DNA from: a virus
Reading direction: 5' to 3' (one strand)
IMG/VR virus record: IMGVR_UViG_3300037321_000150
Location: 1 to 42,400 of that record
Length of the DNA stretch: 42,400 nt
Shown here: one piece after another, positions 15,456 through 23,538 of the stretch
How the letters are laid out: every line of letters starts with the position of its first letter
Position numbering within the stretch: position 1 is the stretch's first letter
Translations under genes and position numbers: made by a program
Notes under the pieces: generated by a model
Databases searched by the model: none
What the model was told of the DNA's origin: nothing
Seen by the model: only the letters and a program-made list of their open reading frames with translations

Positions 15456-16457
15456 CTACGCTACGTCACCCATCCAGAACAACGAGTCCATGGCCCAGTC
15501 AAACCCTACCTGAAAATCAATCATGTAGGCCAATGAGCGGGAGCGCTTATCGTAGTCAAACTCAATGCGGGTCTGCTCGCCTTCGTCGTCATACAGCCAC
15601 GCCAAGTTCTCACGGGTGGTGATAATCGGCGACTCAAACGCCGTGTCCCCGGTGGTCGACATCCCCGGCTCGACCACAAACTCAATCATCGTGCCCTCGA
15701 TATTCATTTTGTCAAACCCGGCGTTGTACGGCGAATCGTTGAACTTCGAGCGGTAGTCACGCTCATAGGCCTGCTTGTATTTCAACGGCGTAATACACAC
15801 CAGATCCTCGTAGAAATAATCCGACGGCACCAGGTCAATAATCTTCTCGATCTCGGCCACACCATTGGCTTGCGTAATGGCGTTGATGGTCACAATCTGA
15901 TTCGCCGCAATTCGCGAAGCCGCCTTGGCCACCGCCATCTTGTAGAACAACCCGTCCATCGCTTCCAGCGCCGTGGTACCGGCGTCGTTGCGTTGGCCAT
16001 TAATCAGGGCTACCGAGCGCAGGTCGGTACTAAGTTTCTGGAACACCTTCTCAATCACCTGCGCCTCGAAAGGAAACGTAGTGCGGTCGATCTTCCCGCC
16101 CCGTACCTGGCCATAGTAGCTCTTGTACAGCGCCATAATGGTACTTTCCTTGAACAACAAATCCACCTTGCAAGGCTTCACCTTGGCCCGGCGTGGCTTC
16201 AACTTCACCGCATTGGTGAGGGGGTTGAAGGCATCCTTGTTGCCCGGCTGCAACACGCTCTCGATGTAGAGCTCCGTGAGCACCACTTCGTCGTTGCCCA
16301 CTACGGGCATCATGTAATCGGTCACGGGCTTGATCGGCGTACCCGGCCGTCCGGCCATACCGCCAGCATAAATCTTCCCAAAAATGTGGTCCTTATTGTC
16401 CCGGGCGTAGTCGGTCGCCGTGGTGGCCAATAGGCTCAAATCCACTGAATCTGCCAT
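15456..16457 (-). CDS. Major capsid protein
   Basis: 333 residues, about the length of HK97-fold capsid proteins. The sequence has the mixed alpha-beta character of that fold, including LRSVALINGQRNDAGTTAL, LVPSDYFYEDLVCITPLKY and a C-terminal FQVGFDWAMDSLFWMGDVA. It follows an S49 protease and a scaffold-like gene, the standard head maturation order. The assignment rests on size, context and overall pattern, since capsid sequences diverge. Confidence 0.8.
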   Translation of the reverse strand: MADSVDLSLLATTATDYARDNKDHIFGKIYAGGMAGRPGTPIKPVTDYMMPVVGNDEVVLTELYIESVLQPGNKDAFNPLTNAVKLKPRRAKVKPCKVDLLFKESTIMALYKSYYGQVRGGKIDRTTFPFEAQVIEKVFQKLSTDLRSVALINGQRNDAGTTALEAMDGLFYKMAVAKAASRIAANQIVTINAITQANGVAEIEKIIDLVPSDYFYEDLVCITPLKYKQAYERDYRSKFNDSPYNAGFDKMNIEGTMIEFVVEPGMSTTGDTAFESPIITTRENLAWLYDDEGEQTRIEFDYDKRSRSLAYMIDFQVGFDWAMDSLFWMGDVA

Positions 16458-16520
16458 AGCTAATAGAAATTAAGAAATTAAAAGTCAATACGTTGTTACT
16501 AATTCGGGTTACTCGGCACC

Positions 16521-17036
16521 CTAGCGGTTATTCCAGGGGGCCGTTTGCCAGCTTTTTACCTTGGCGGGTTTCAGGTCGGCGGCATCCTCGGGCTGCACAC
16601 CGGCTTCTACTTTCGTAGCGTTGGCATACCAGCTCTGCAATACGCCATACTCAGCCCGGTGTTGTTGCCAAGCCGCAGCATCCGCCCGGAGCTGTGCTAG
16701 CTCTTGGGCGCTTACCTGCTCCTGCTCGGGCTGTTCTTCGGTAGCTACTACCTCGGGGGCAGTCTCTGCCTGATGGGCTGTTTCAATGGTTTCGGCTACC
16801 ACGGGAGCTTCGTTAGCTAGCTCAGCTACTTCTTGCGTAGCTTCGGTTTCTACTGCTTCCGGAGCGGCTACCGCCTCGGGTGCAGGTGGGGTCGTAGCGC
16901 TCAGCCGATTACTAATCTCCTGCACATCGGCCCCCAATTCGTTGTAGTCTTCGGTCGTCAGCGACTCGCTCAGCGCCCGGTTCGATCTCGGAAAAAGGCT
17001 GGCCAGCAGCCCCCCCAATGTTATTGACTTAGTCAT
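16521..17036 (-). CDS. Scaffold-like protein
   Basis: 171 residues, very rich in Ala, Glu, Val and Gln, with a disordered middle (PEAVETEATQEVAELANEA) and a helical C-terminal part (AQELAQLRADAAAWQQHRAE). This is the composition of capsid scaffolding proteins. It lies between the prohead protease and the major capsid gene, where scaffolds are encoded. No catalytic residues. Confidence 0.7.
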   Translation of the reverse strand: MTKSITLGGLLASLFPRSNRALSESLTTEDYNELGADVQEISNRLSATTPPAPEAVAAPEAVETEATQEVAELANEAPVVAETIETAHQAETAPEVVATEEQPEQEQVSAQELAQLRADAAAWQQHRAEYGVLQSWYANATKVEAGVQPEDAADLKPAKVKSWQTAPWNNR

Positions 17037-17094
17037 GTGGTATTAATTTTGAATGATAGAATGATACATTTTTGAATATCCGCCTGCTGAGCTT

Positions 17095-17940
17095 TTAGCC
17101 GGCCATTTTCCGGGCCATAGCCACGGCGTCGGTCAGGCTACCCAGCGTATCCACCAAGCCTTCCTTCATTGCCTGGCGTTTGGCGTACATTTTTCCCGTC
17201 AACACTGTATCACCGCTCAGCTTTCCGGCTCTCCCCCGGCGCACGTAGCCATGAAAAGCCCGACAGGCCTCGTTCAGTGAGGTCTGTATTTCACGTTCTA
17301 GCTCGTCGGTTAAGGGTTCAATGCCGTTGATCCGGGCCTTGTCTACCGAGGCATCGGCCCGGTAAATCGTTGCCTGGTAGCCTTCTCTTTCAAGCGCAGC
17401 GCTTTGGTCTATGTACACCATTAGCACGCCTATACTACCCACCTCACTCGATAGCGAGTTCTCCATGATGATCTGATCGCATTGGCTGGCTACGAAATAC
17501 CCGGCGCTGGCGCAGAAGTTGGTCCAGGCCACAATGGGCTTCGAAAATTTCCGCACAGCGTCGGCCAGTATGTCGGTGCTGTCTACGGTGCCGCCGGGGG
17601 TGTCTATTTTCAGTACCACGGCCTTCACTTGGGGTTCTTTTTCGGCGGCTTCTAGCACGCTTACGATGCGTTCATTGCCGTACCCACAAAAGCCATAGCG
17701 GCTCATGGTGCCATCAATGGGCACCACGGCCACGTCGCCGCCACTATCTTGCAGAAAATCACGGAGGTAAGAGCGGTTGATATCCAAGTCTTCGTCTCTG
17801 GCCGAAATCCCGCCGCGAAGCTTCATGTGCCCTGGTATGGGGTCTTTCCCAGCGTGTAGCCGGGGCAGCATCACACCCTGCATACGCAGAGCAAAGCCGG
17901 CGTCGATAAACCATAATCCAGAAAAAACATCGGCAGTCAT
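17095..17940 (-). CDS. S49-family prohead protease
   Basis: 281 residues from the ATG at 17940; an upstream in-frame GTG at 17988 is less likely because it sits in the promoter-like region. The S49 (SppA-like) core is clear: KIDTPGGTVDS at 111-121, nucleophile Ser145 in CASAGYF, and the expected general-base Lys201 in VDKARINGIEPLT. It would cleave the scaffold and capsid during head maturation. It is the first gene of the head unit, with a TAGGACAGA box 53 bases upstream and a terminator beyond. Confidence 0.9.
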   Translation of the reverse strand: MTADVFSGLWFIDAGFALRMQGVMLPRLHAGKDPIPGHMKLRGGISARDEDLDINRSYLRDFLQDSGGDVAVVPIDGTMSRYGFCGYGNERIVSVLEAAEKEPQVKAVVLKIDTPGGTVDSTDILADAVRKFSKPIVAWTNFCASAGYFVASQCDQIIMENSLSSEVGSIGVLMVYIDQSAALEREGYQATIYRADASVDKARINGIEPLTDELEREIQTSLNEACRAFHGYVRRGRAGKLSGDTVLTGKMYAKRQAMKEGLVDTLGSLTDAVAMARKMAG

Positions 17941-17992
17941 AAGCGGTACGTAATTATCAGCTACGAATATGAGAAAGCTTTTCGCCACTCAG

Positions 17993-18001
17993 TAGGACAG
18001 A
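17993..18001 (-). promoter_or_regulatory. TAGGACAGA box upstream of head operon
   Basis: Exact copy of the box at 1669 and 10894, 53 bases upstream of the protease ATG at 17940 and just below a terminator. A polypurine run of GGAAAGAA units (about 18010-18037) lies next to it, as at the 1669 copy. Confidence 0.55.
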
Positions 18002-18034
18002 AAAAAAGCAGGAAAGAAGGAAAGAAGGAAAGAA

Positions 18035-18065
18035 AAAAGCCCCGCTGCGACGCAACTGGGCTTTT
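18035..18065 (-). terminator. Rho-independent terminator after the DUF1353-like gene
   Basis: AAAAGCCC (18035-18042) pairs with GGGCTTTT (18058-18065), with an inner stem around GTTGCG/CGCAGC. Minus-strand transcripts end in a U run. The hairpin also works on the plus strand. Confidence 0.75.
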
Positions 18066-18081
18066 CAAAGCTATTTTTCGT

Positions 18082-18495
18082 TCATATCAATTCTCTAAGC
18101 CTCCTAATCATGTGCTTCCAATACCACGCCCAGCCCAAAAGCCGCACGCCATAGTACATCAGGTAGGCTATTGGTTTTCGTACACCCGCTTCCAGCAGGT
18201 CGGCGCGGTACTGAGCATCCGAATTCCTGCGAGCCTTCCGAAAGCCATCTTTTCCGGCCCCTACTAAGTGGATATACCGATAATCGTGCTTCACGCTCGG
18301 AATCGCAGAAGCCCCATGTGGGGGCTCTACTACGAAAAAAAACCGGGGCATACTCGTGAAATTACTCACGAAACCCCTTGGTATCAGGTACACGCTACCA
18401 TCCGTATCGTCACAGCGCACCGGCTCCGCTACCCGCCACCACGTAGGTTTCCCGTTTCTTACTTTTTCTAGGGGGATGTCCGGATACTGCCGCAT
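18082..18495 (-). CDS. DUF1353-family phage protein
   Basis: 137 residues. The motif GFVSNFTSMPRFFFVVEPP followed by SVKHDYRYIH is the DUF1353 signature known from phage late genes. The function of the family is not established; His/Asp residues in KHDYRY could bind metal. The C-terminal half has a hydrophobic stretch (about 108-125). It is the last gene before a terminator, 3 bases after its upstream neighbour. Confidence 0.75.
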   Translation of the reverse strand: MRQYPDIPLEKVRNGKPTWWRVAEPVRCDDTDGSVYLIPRGFVSNFTSMPRFFFVVEPPHGASAIPSVKHDYRYIHLVGAGKDGFRKARRNSDAQYRADLLEAGVRKPIAYLMYYGVRLLGWAWYWKHMIRRLRELI

Positions 18496-18498
18496 TTC

Positions 18499-18942
18499 TT
18501 ACAAGTCGAAGGGAGTATTGAGGCTACCCCGGCTGATCATCCGGTGCATGATCGAGCCAAGTAACTGCTCGATTCCGGGACCAAACATAGCCCACACCGC
18601 ATCCACTTCACCCACGGCGTTCTCGGTTTCGGCGGTAGCAAACTCGAATGTCGCGGGGTCTACCATCTTCGTATTGTTACTTTCGGTATGCACCGCAATG
18701 GCTCCCGATGGTGAGTAGCGGCGGTCAATTTCCCAGGGTGAATAGGTAGTAGTAGTTGCCCCTGTTGGCTCGCCCAATTCGTCCAGTACTGGCACTTCGG
18801 TTACAGTGCGTTTCATCATCTGAATTTCGAGCATAGGCACGATTATGGACGTGACGAAGTCCACGGCGAACCCCTTGCACACAAGTTCTTGTGTTTCCAA
18901 TTCGCCCGAGCGATCGGCAATAAGTATCTTAATAGGCTCCAT
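18499..18942 (-). CDS. Tail-region protein, unknown
   Basis: 147 residues, MEPIKILIADRSGELETQELV start, acidic, no membrane segment or motif recognised. It lies 26 bases after the tail-fibre gene and 3 before the DUF1353-like gene. Possibly a fibre-assembly or minor tail protein; this is position only. Confidence 0.65.
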   Translation of the reverse strand: MEPIKILIADRSGELETQELVCKGFAVDFVTSIIVPMLEIQMMKRTVTEVPVLDELGEPTGATTTTYSPWEIDRRYSPSGAIAVHTESNNTKMVDPATFEFATAETENAVGEVDAVWAMFGPGIEQLLGSIMHRMISRGSLNTPFDL

Positions 18943-18968
18943 ATTTTTTCTTAGTTATAAGGTTGAAA

Positions 18969-20981
18969 TTATACCGTTGCGCCAGTCGCGTCTTTCCAGA
19001 CCGTGCCATTCCACCACACAGGCTTGGAAAGGGTAGTGTCGTAGTACATATAAGGAACCGGCAGAGCCGAAGTAGCAGGCCGTGCGCCCGTTGTTCCACT
19101 TTTCGGCATCTGTATTTTCTGGATTGTGCCCCCTGCTGTTTTCACGTGTAGGTAGTCGGCATCGTAGACGATACTCCCGAGCTCCATTGTCGTATCTGCC
19201 CCCGAAGTAGGCGTATAACCCCGGAGCAACTGTCGCCGCTTGAAACGAACCGGAACGGCATCGGAGGTGATAATAATATTCTGACCGTCGTCGGCGCTGC
19301 TCGTGTCGGCATTGTCTCGAACGAATATACCCACCTTAGCACCATCGCTGATCAGTACCGCCTTGGCCGGATTGCCGACCGAGTAACGCAATTCCTGGAC
19401 TGTTAGCGTAGGCAGAAGAGTCCCTAACAACTGCTTCCAGCTTGCCGTTGCCACGTCGCCCAAATCACCCACGGTGGGTAGTTGGTTAGGGTTCTTTCCT
19501 GCTAGGAGGCCACTTGTAGTGAGGGCTTGTAGTTCTGTGTTGGGCAATCGGCGAGGGTAATAAGCCACGCATACCACGATTCCAGACCAGGGTTGAGCCC
19601 CATTTGCCAATATCCCGCCTATCTCAATCGTGTTAATTGGGGGAATAGTGGCCACGGTATCCACTTGCACGGCTTCACCATTGTAGCTGACCGCGATGTC
19701 GTTGACGCGGTAGCCCAAAGCGTACCGAACCCGCTGGCCTATGCTGGTAAGCGCGCTATTTAAGTTCCACTGAATGCTTGCGGTTGTGGGGTTCTGGGCG
19801 ATTGTGGTTCGGTGCAGCGTGGGAGACCTCTGCCCCACGATTAGAGACTGGTTCGTGCTATTGTTCGTGCTGGCGAATAATAGCGCGTGGGCAACAGTGA
19901 CACTGCCGTAGCCCGTAATCCCCTCGGCGTAGAAGCTGCCTTCACCGGGCTTGATTATGTCCTCCACGTTAGGCATCACCCACGTTTCGAGGGCGCGGAT
20001 AACGGCAGTAGCACCCGTGGGAATGTACGAGGTCGGGAAACTACCCAGCTCCATCTGCATTCCGTCCACGTGCAGGAATTCGCCCACGTTAGGATTAGGG
20101 CCAAGCACACCTAAGTACCATACCCCGCCAATAGTTGTCGCTGCGGCTTCGTCGGTTCTACCGCAGATGTACCACCCATCGCGGATAAGGTGCATAAATG
20201 CGCGGGTGGTGAATCCGGTTATCACCCCCGTGGCGAGGTTGAAGTTCGTGGACTGATTCCCGCTGCCAGTGACGTACTGGCTAGTCAGTGATTCCAATAT
20301 GACAGTTGACATTGTTCCCGCCCTGAATACACCCCAGCGGGTGTAGTTCTGGCCTATTACAGCCGTGACGTTTCGGCCAAAAGCACATACCCCATTAGCA
20401 TTAACGGTCAGCTTTCCCGCGCTCATCGTCCCATCCAGCCCTTCCGAATCGTTCGGCGCGGAAGTCAGCGACGAGTTTACGGACCACCCATTGGCTGCGG
20501 AAATCGCCCCCGAATACAGGTACAGGTTTGTGGCGGCGGCTTCTTTCAACGCGCCCAATCGCCCGCCGGTGATGGGGTCGTGTTCGTAACGAATCTGGTG
20601 AGCTTTTCGCGTAACGCGAAACCCGCGCTCGTCGAAACAGGTGCCAATCGAGTCTCTTGTAACGATCAAGCGCGGGTCGAACATGTCGGCATTCGCGAAA
20701 TGCACCAGCAGCGTTGGCCGAATGCTGGGCCGCGTCGTGGCACTTCCCTGTACGATCGCTGCCGCCGCCTCCGCGCTCGCTGCCGCTTGTACGGCGGAGT
20801 TGCGGGCCGGGTCTAGCACCTCATTGAACAGATCAATGGCTTCTTCCGAAACGTCGATGGCCTCTTGGGCGTGGCCCGTGGTAAGTTTCAATACATCGCG
20901 TAGCTTCTGGGCTGTGCCTTCGCGGTTATTATTATCCGGAAACCCGGCGTCAATCAGTGCATTTACACTTGCTAAACTCAT
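18969..20981 (-). CDS. Tail fibre / receptor-binding protein
   Basis: 670 residues. An N-terminal helical region (about 1-90, Ala-rich) probably anchors to the tail. The middle has the fibre pattern GSFPTSYIPTGATAVIRALE (about 309-328), typical of concanavalin/LamG-like phage adhesin domains, then beta-rich sequence. The C-terminus has MYYDTTLSKPVWWNGTVW and ends DATGATV, a common phage fibre ending. It likely binds the cell surface. It follows the tail-protein pair at 20987-22116. Confidence 0.8.
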   Translation of the reverse strand: MSLASVNALIDAGFPDNNNREGTAQKLRDVLKLTTGHAQEAIDVSEEAIDLFNEVLDPARNSAVQAAASAEAAAAIVQGSATTRPSIRPTLLVHFANADMFDPRLIVTRDSIGTCFDERGFRVTRKAHQIRYEHDPITGGRLGALKEAAATNLYLYSGAISAANGWSVNSSLTSAPNDSEGLDGTMSAGKLTVNANGVCAFGRNVTAVIGQNYTRWGVFRAGTMSTVILESLTSQYVTGSGNQSTNFNLATGVITGFTTRAFMHLIRDGWYICGRTDEAAATTIGGVWYLGVLGPNPNVGEFLHVDGMQMELGSFPTSYIPTGATAVIRALETWVMPNVEDIIKPGEGSFYAEGITGYGSVTVAHALLFASTNNSTNQSLIVGQRSPTLHRTTIAQNPTTASIQWNLNSALTSIGQRVRYALGYRVNDIAVSYNGEAVQVDTVATIPPINTIEIGGILANGAQPWSGIVVCVAYYPRRLPNTELQALTTSGLLAGKNPNQLPTVGDLGDVATASWKQLLGTLLPTLTVQELRYSVGNPAKAVLISDGAKVGIFVRDNADTSSADDGQNIIITSDAVPVRFKRRQLLRGYTPTSGADTTMELGSIVYDADYLHVKTAGGTIQKIQMPKSGTTGARPATSALPVPYMYYDTTLSKPVWWNGTVWKDATGATV

Positions 20982-20986
20982 GGTTG

Positions 20987-21553
20987 TTATATGGTAAAGT
21001 CCTCACTAAAATCATTCGAAAACTCGGCCGCCAGGGGTGGCGTCATGGCCGGGCTAAGCGGTAGTAAGTCCCAGGGTATGCCGTCTTGCTCACCCTTAAT
21101 GGTATAGCCCCGTTTGTCGTTGCCTTTCTTACCCGATTTGAAATTACTTTTCAGGTAGAGAGGCGAGTAGCTCGTGCCCAGCACGGCGTACACATCATCC
21201 TGCATTTCGGCCACCAGCACAGCTCCGGCGTTCAGGTGCTTGCTCAGCTCAGCGCTCAGCAGGGGCAGAAAACCCGCAAACACCAGCTCCACATTGTGCC
21301 GGTAACTATGAAAGCCAGGGTCGCCTTGCTTTTCGGAGCTTACTTCTACGGTGCCGTCGGGGCAGGCATACACGGCCCAATCTTCGCCCGGCACCAGCGG
21401 CGGTAGGCTCACGATCTGCCGATCCACAATGTCAGCCGGCAAGGGCCAGGGCTCTATAATCATCCTGGCCAGTACCATGTATAGCTTCCGTACCCCGGCG
21501 GGGTTGGGCGCTTGGTAGCTCGTGGCTAGTATCGAAGAAAAGTTGAAGCCCAT
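20987..21553 (-). CDS. Tail protein, paralogue of the 14717-15370 gene
   Basis: 188 residues. CPDGTVEVSSEKQGDPGF, NAGAVLVAEM and SGKKGNDKRGYTIKGEQDG match the 14717-15370 product almost phrase by phrase. This copy has no hydrophobic leader and carries an extra acidic C-terminus (EFSNDFSEDFTI). Its start overlaps the previous stop (TAATG at 21551-21555). One paralogue may form the tail tube and the other a tail-tip or neck ring, which is inference. Confidence 0.65.
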   Translation of the reverse strand: MGFNFSSILATSYQAPNPAGVRKLYMVLARMIIEPWPLPADIVDRQIVSLPPLVPGEDWAVYACPDGTVEVSSEKQGDPGFHSYRHNVELVFAGFLPLLSAELSKHLNAGAVLVAEMQDDVYAVLGTSYSPLYLKSNFKSGKKGNDKRGYTIKGEQDGIPWDLLPLSPAMTPPLAAEFSNDFSEDFTI

Positions 21554-22116
21554 TAACTAGCGAAGTCAAAATTGAAACTATAATCAAAGGCCGAATCCGG
21601 AAACAACTCCGCCGGCTCAAAACCCGCCACCACAAACGAGGGCAGGGGCAGACGGCCCGTCCAGGTAATCACCAGCGCATTTTGGCTGGCTACGCTACGG
21701 CTCCATAGCATCCTGAGGCCGTTTTCTTCCGTGCCACTCAGCCAGGCCGTATCGTTGTAGTCTTCCCACACCAGTAGCCATTCGGTACGGTTGTGGGTTA
21801 GTAGCCAGGCCAGCAGCTCGGGTGAGGGGTTGGGTACGTCCATGCTCAGGCTCTGCTCGTAGGCGAGGCCCTGCTCACTGTCGGTGGCCGTTTCCAAAAA
21901 CCTGATGGTTCTTGGCTGCACCTGCGGCAGATACACCGTCGCGTCCAGCGCGGCCATCAGGCCAGCGGCCGGTATCTCGTAGCTTCCGCCTAGCCCCACG
22001 TGCCGCACGGGGTCAATCACCCCCAGCACATCCTGCTTGCGCAAGAGCCGGAGCCGACGCACATACCCCGCATTGAGCAGCGGGGCGTAGCTTCCAAGAA
22101 CCTGTTCTGAAATCAT
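21553..22116 (-). CDS. Tail protein of unknown function
   Basis: 187 residues from the ATG at 22116; a TTG at 22131 is a weaker alternative. Beta-rich with many Leu and Trp, and an acidic aromatic C-terminus (FPDSAFDYSFNFDFAS). No family recognised. It heads a unit with the 20987 gene and the fibre. Four variant GGACA boxes lie in the 150 bases upstream. Structural role inferred from neighbours. Confidence 0.65.
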   Translation of the reverse strand: MISEQVLGSYAPLLNAGYVRRLRLLRKQDVLGVIDPVRHVGLGGSYEIPAAGLMAALDATVYLPQVQPRTIRFLETATDSEQGLAYEQSLSMDVPNPSPELLAWLLTHNRTEWLLVWEDYNDTAWLSGTEENGLRMLWSRSVASQNALVITWTGRLPLPSFVVAGFEPAELFPDSAFDYSFNFDFAS

Positions 22117-22151
22117 ACGTAGCAAGTTCAATACATCACCGCTCCATCACA

Positions 22152-22236
22152 AGGACAACTTTTCTGTTGTAACCATCGGGCAGGACAACTTTTCTTGAAA
22201 ATAGGACAGCTTTTCCCGAAAATAGGACACAAAAAA
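22152..22236 (-). promoter_or_regulatory. Four reiterated GGACA boxes
   Basis: AGGACAACTTTTC at 22152 and 22182, AGGACAGCTTTTC at 22203, and AGGACACAAAAAA at 22224 (start positions), spaced 30, 21 and 21 bases. Same core as the TAGGACAGA boxes. About two helical turns between the last three suits side-by-side protein binding. Confidence 0.5.
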
Positions 22237-22260
22237 TCCCCGACCGTTTCGGACCGGGGT
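22231..22260 (-). terminator. Terminator after the 22268 gene
   Basis: CCCCGACCG and CGGACCGGGG form an imperfect GC-rich stem around TTT, followed on the minus strand by a U run (22231-22236). Confidence 0.7.
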
Positions 22261-22267
22261 CTCATGC

Positions 22268-22714
22268 CTAGCGTAAAAGCCGGGCTCGTTGCACCATTTT
22301 GTACGCTGCGTCGAGGTCATAATCGTCGGGATTGATGCCGTATTCCTCGTAAAACTTCTTCACCGCGCCCTGCTCCGAGGGCAGCAGCGTCATCCGGCCA
22401 TTCACGTAGTAGATCAGCGCCAGCTTAAACTGCGACTCGATACCCGCCCCGATCCGGCACAGGTGCCCATCGGTGAGCAGGTCGTAGTTCACCCGGAACT
22501 TCGGGTTAATCGTGATCGTGCTGAGCTTGATCATGCGTCTCGGCAGGTAGTCTACTCCCAGGTCGTCGCGGTCCAGCGGGTGGAAACTCAGGATCGCCAG
22601 CAGCAGATCGCCCAGCCAGTGGTCTTTTCTGATATCAGTTGGTCCGGGCCCCAGGTTCATGGGGTGTTCCAGAAACGTCTTTACGTGCGGCTTGACCGGA
22701 ATTTCTAGTTGCAT
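22268..22714 (-). CDS. Unknown protein between early and late regions
   Basis: 148 residues from the ATG at 22714 (MQLEIPVKPHVKTFLEHP). This start is preferred because a partial duplicate of the gene begins at the equivalent ATG. The protein has basic helical segments and ends KFYEEYGINPDDYDLDAAYKMVQRARLLR. It is a single-gene unit followed by a terminator, placed just ahead of the late boxes, so a late-gene regulator is conceivable but unsupported by a motif. I do not recognise the family. Confidence 0.7.
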   Translation of the reverse strand: MQLEIPVKPHVKTFLEHPMNLGPGPTDIRKDHWLGDLLLAILSFHPLDRDDLGVDYLPRRMIKLSTITINPKFRVNYDLLTDGHLCRIGAGIESQFKLALIYYVNGRMTLLPSEQGAVKKFYEEYGINPDDYDLDAAYKMVQRARLLR

Positions 22715-22736
22715 AGTCTTACGAATTGGTGGTATA

Positions 22737-22871
22737 TTAGCATTGCAAATTGCTAGTACCATTGGCCAAGTTTCTCCGCTCCCCATTAGCCCCGGCCCCG
22801 CCCTTGCCCAGGTTCATGGGGTGTTCCAGAAAAGTCTTTACGTGCGCTTTAACCGGGATTCTCAGTTGCAT
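22737..22871 (-). pseudogene. Partial duplicate of the 5' end of the 22268 gene
   Basis: The ATG at 22871 opens a 44-codon frame starting MQLRIPVKAHVKTFLEHPMN, nearly identical to residues 1-20 of the next gene. It then diverges into unrelated sequence and stops. The DNA match (22806-22871 versus 22650-22714) shows a recent local duplication of about 65 bases. Confidence 0.75.
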
Positions 22872-22977
22872 TGTCGTCAGCCAGATAAGTTATAAATTTG
22901 CCACGCAAGGAACGATCACAACGGCAGCGGCCGAACGCCACGGATTGAGTTAGCACCGGAAATTAACCCCGAAAAAG

Positions 22978-22999
22978 CCCCTCTCACACAAACGAGGGG
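22978..22999. terminator. Bidirectional terminator hairpin
   Basis: CCCCTC at 22978-22983 pairs with GAGGGG at 22994-22999. T runs follow on the plus strand (23000-23006), and on the minus strand the run at 22972-22976 gives Us. It separates the cassette island from the late region. Confidence 0.7.
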
Positions 23000-23006
23000 T
23001 TTTTTT

Positions 23007-23183
23007 ATGGGGTAAATATACGATAATTACACGTTTGCTTTGAACTAGGTTTTTAAAGTGGCGGTGATTCACTCATGGCTGCCAAGGTTTAGCTCGACGA
23101 CCATGGAATCAGGATATTGCTTCAATACCCCCTTTAAAAATAACCCAATTAAAGAGTTCTGCAAAACTTGCGCACATACGCTC
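23007..23183 (-). pseudogene. Gap holding a 5'-truncated ORF remnant next to the cassette island
   Basis: A frame ending at TGA 23069-23071 reads VLQNSLIGLFLKGVLKQY then PDSMVVELNLGSHE, protein-like but without a start. It is cut where the attC-like arm ending at 23183 begins. This mirrors the truncated frame beside the other island. Nothing else is evident between 22872 and 23217 apart from the terminator at 22978. Confidence 0.45.
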
Positions 23184-23217
23184 GTTAGCGGCAATGGGGC
23201 TGTCCGTTTTTAATGTT

Positions 23218-23538
23218 TTAAGTTATTGTTATTTTTTTCCATTTATTTGACTTCATTCCTTTTTCTGGGTTATGAATATTTAAAATTGTGTCTTTGTAAA
23301 AATCGCAAAAATACTGCTCCCTATCTCTGCCTTGTATTTCGTTTGTTTCTTCAATTATTTTTATTTTTGGCAGTAATCCTTTTTCAAATAACATTTCAAG
23401 CCATTTTCTTTTAGGAGTAAATGATTTGTCTAATTTTTTAACGTGTTGATTGTATCTTGTTTTTGGGTTTTTTGTTTTGCCAACATATTTAACCGTATTT
23501 TCAATAGGGCAAATTAGCGCGTAAATATATTCAGTCAT
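23218..23538 (-). CDS. GIY-YIG-family nuclease
   Basis: 106 residues. The GIY-YIG core is YIYALICPIENTVKYVGKT (4-22), followed by RYNQHVKK with the usual Arg and His, and a Glu in RDREQYF. Single-domain proteins of this kind are free-standing endonucleases, sometimes homing enzymes. The ATG overlaps the glycosyltransferase stop (23535-23538), so it is the last gene of the cassette B operon. Confidence 0.8.
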   Translation of the reverse strand: MTEYIYALICPIENTVKYVGKTKNPKTRYNQHVKKLDKSFTPKRKWLEMLFEKGLLPKIKIIEETNEIQGRDREQYFCDFYKDTILNIHNPEKGMKSNKWKKITIT

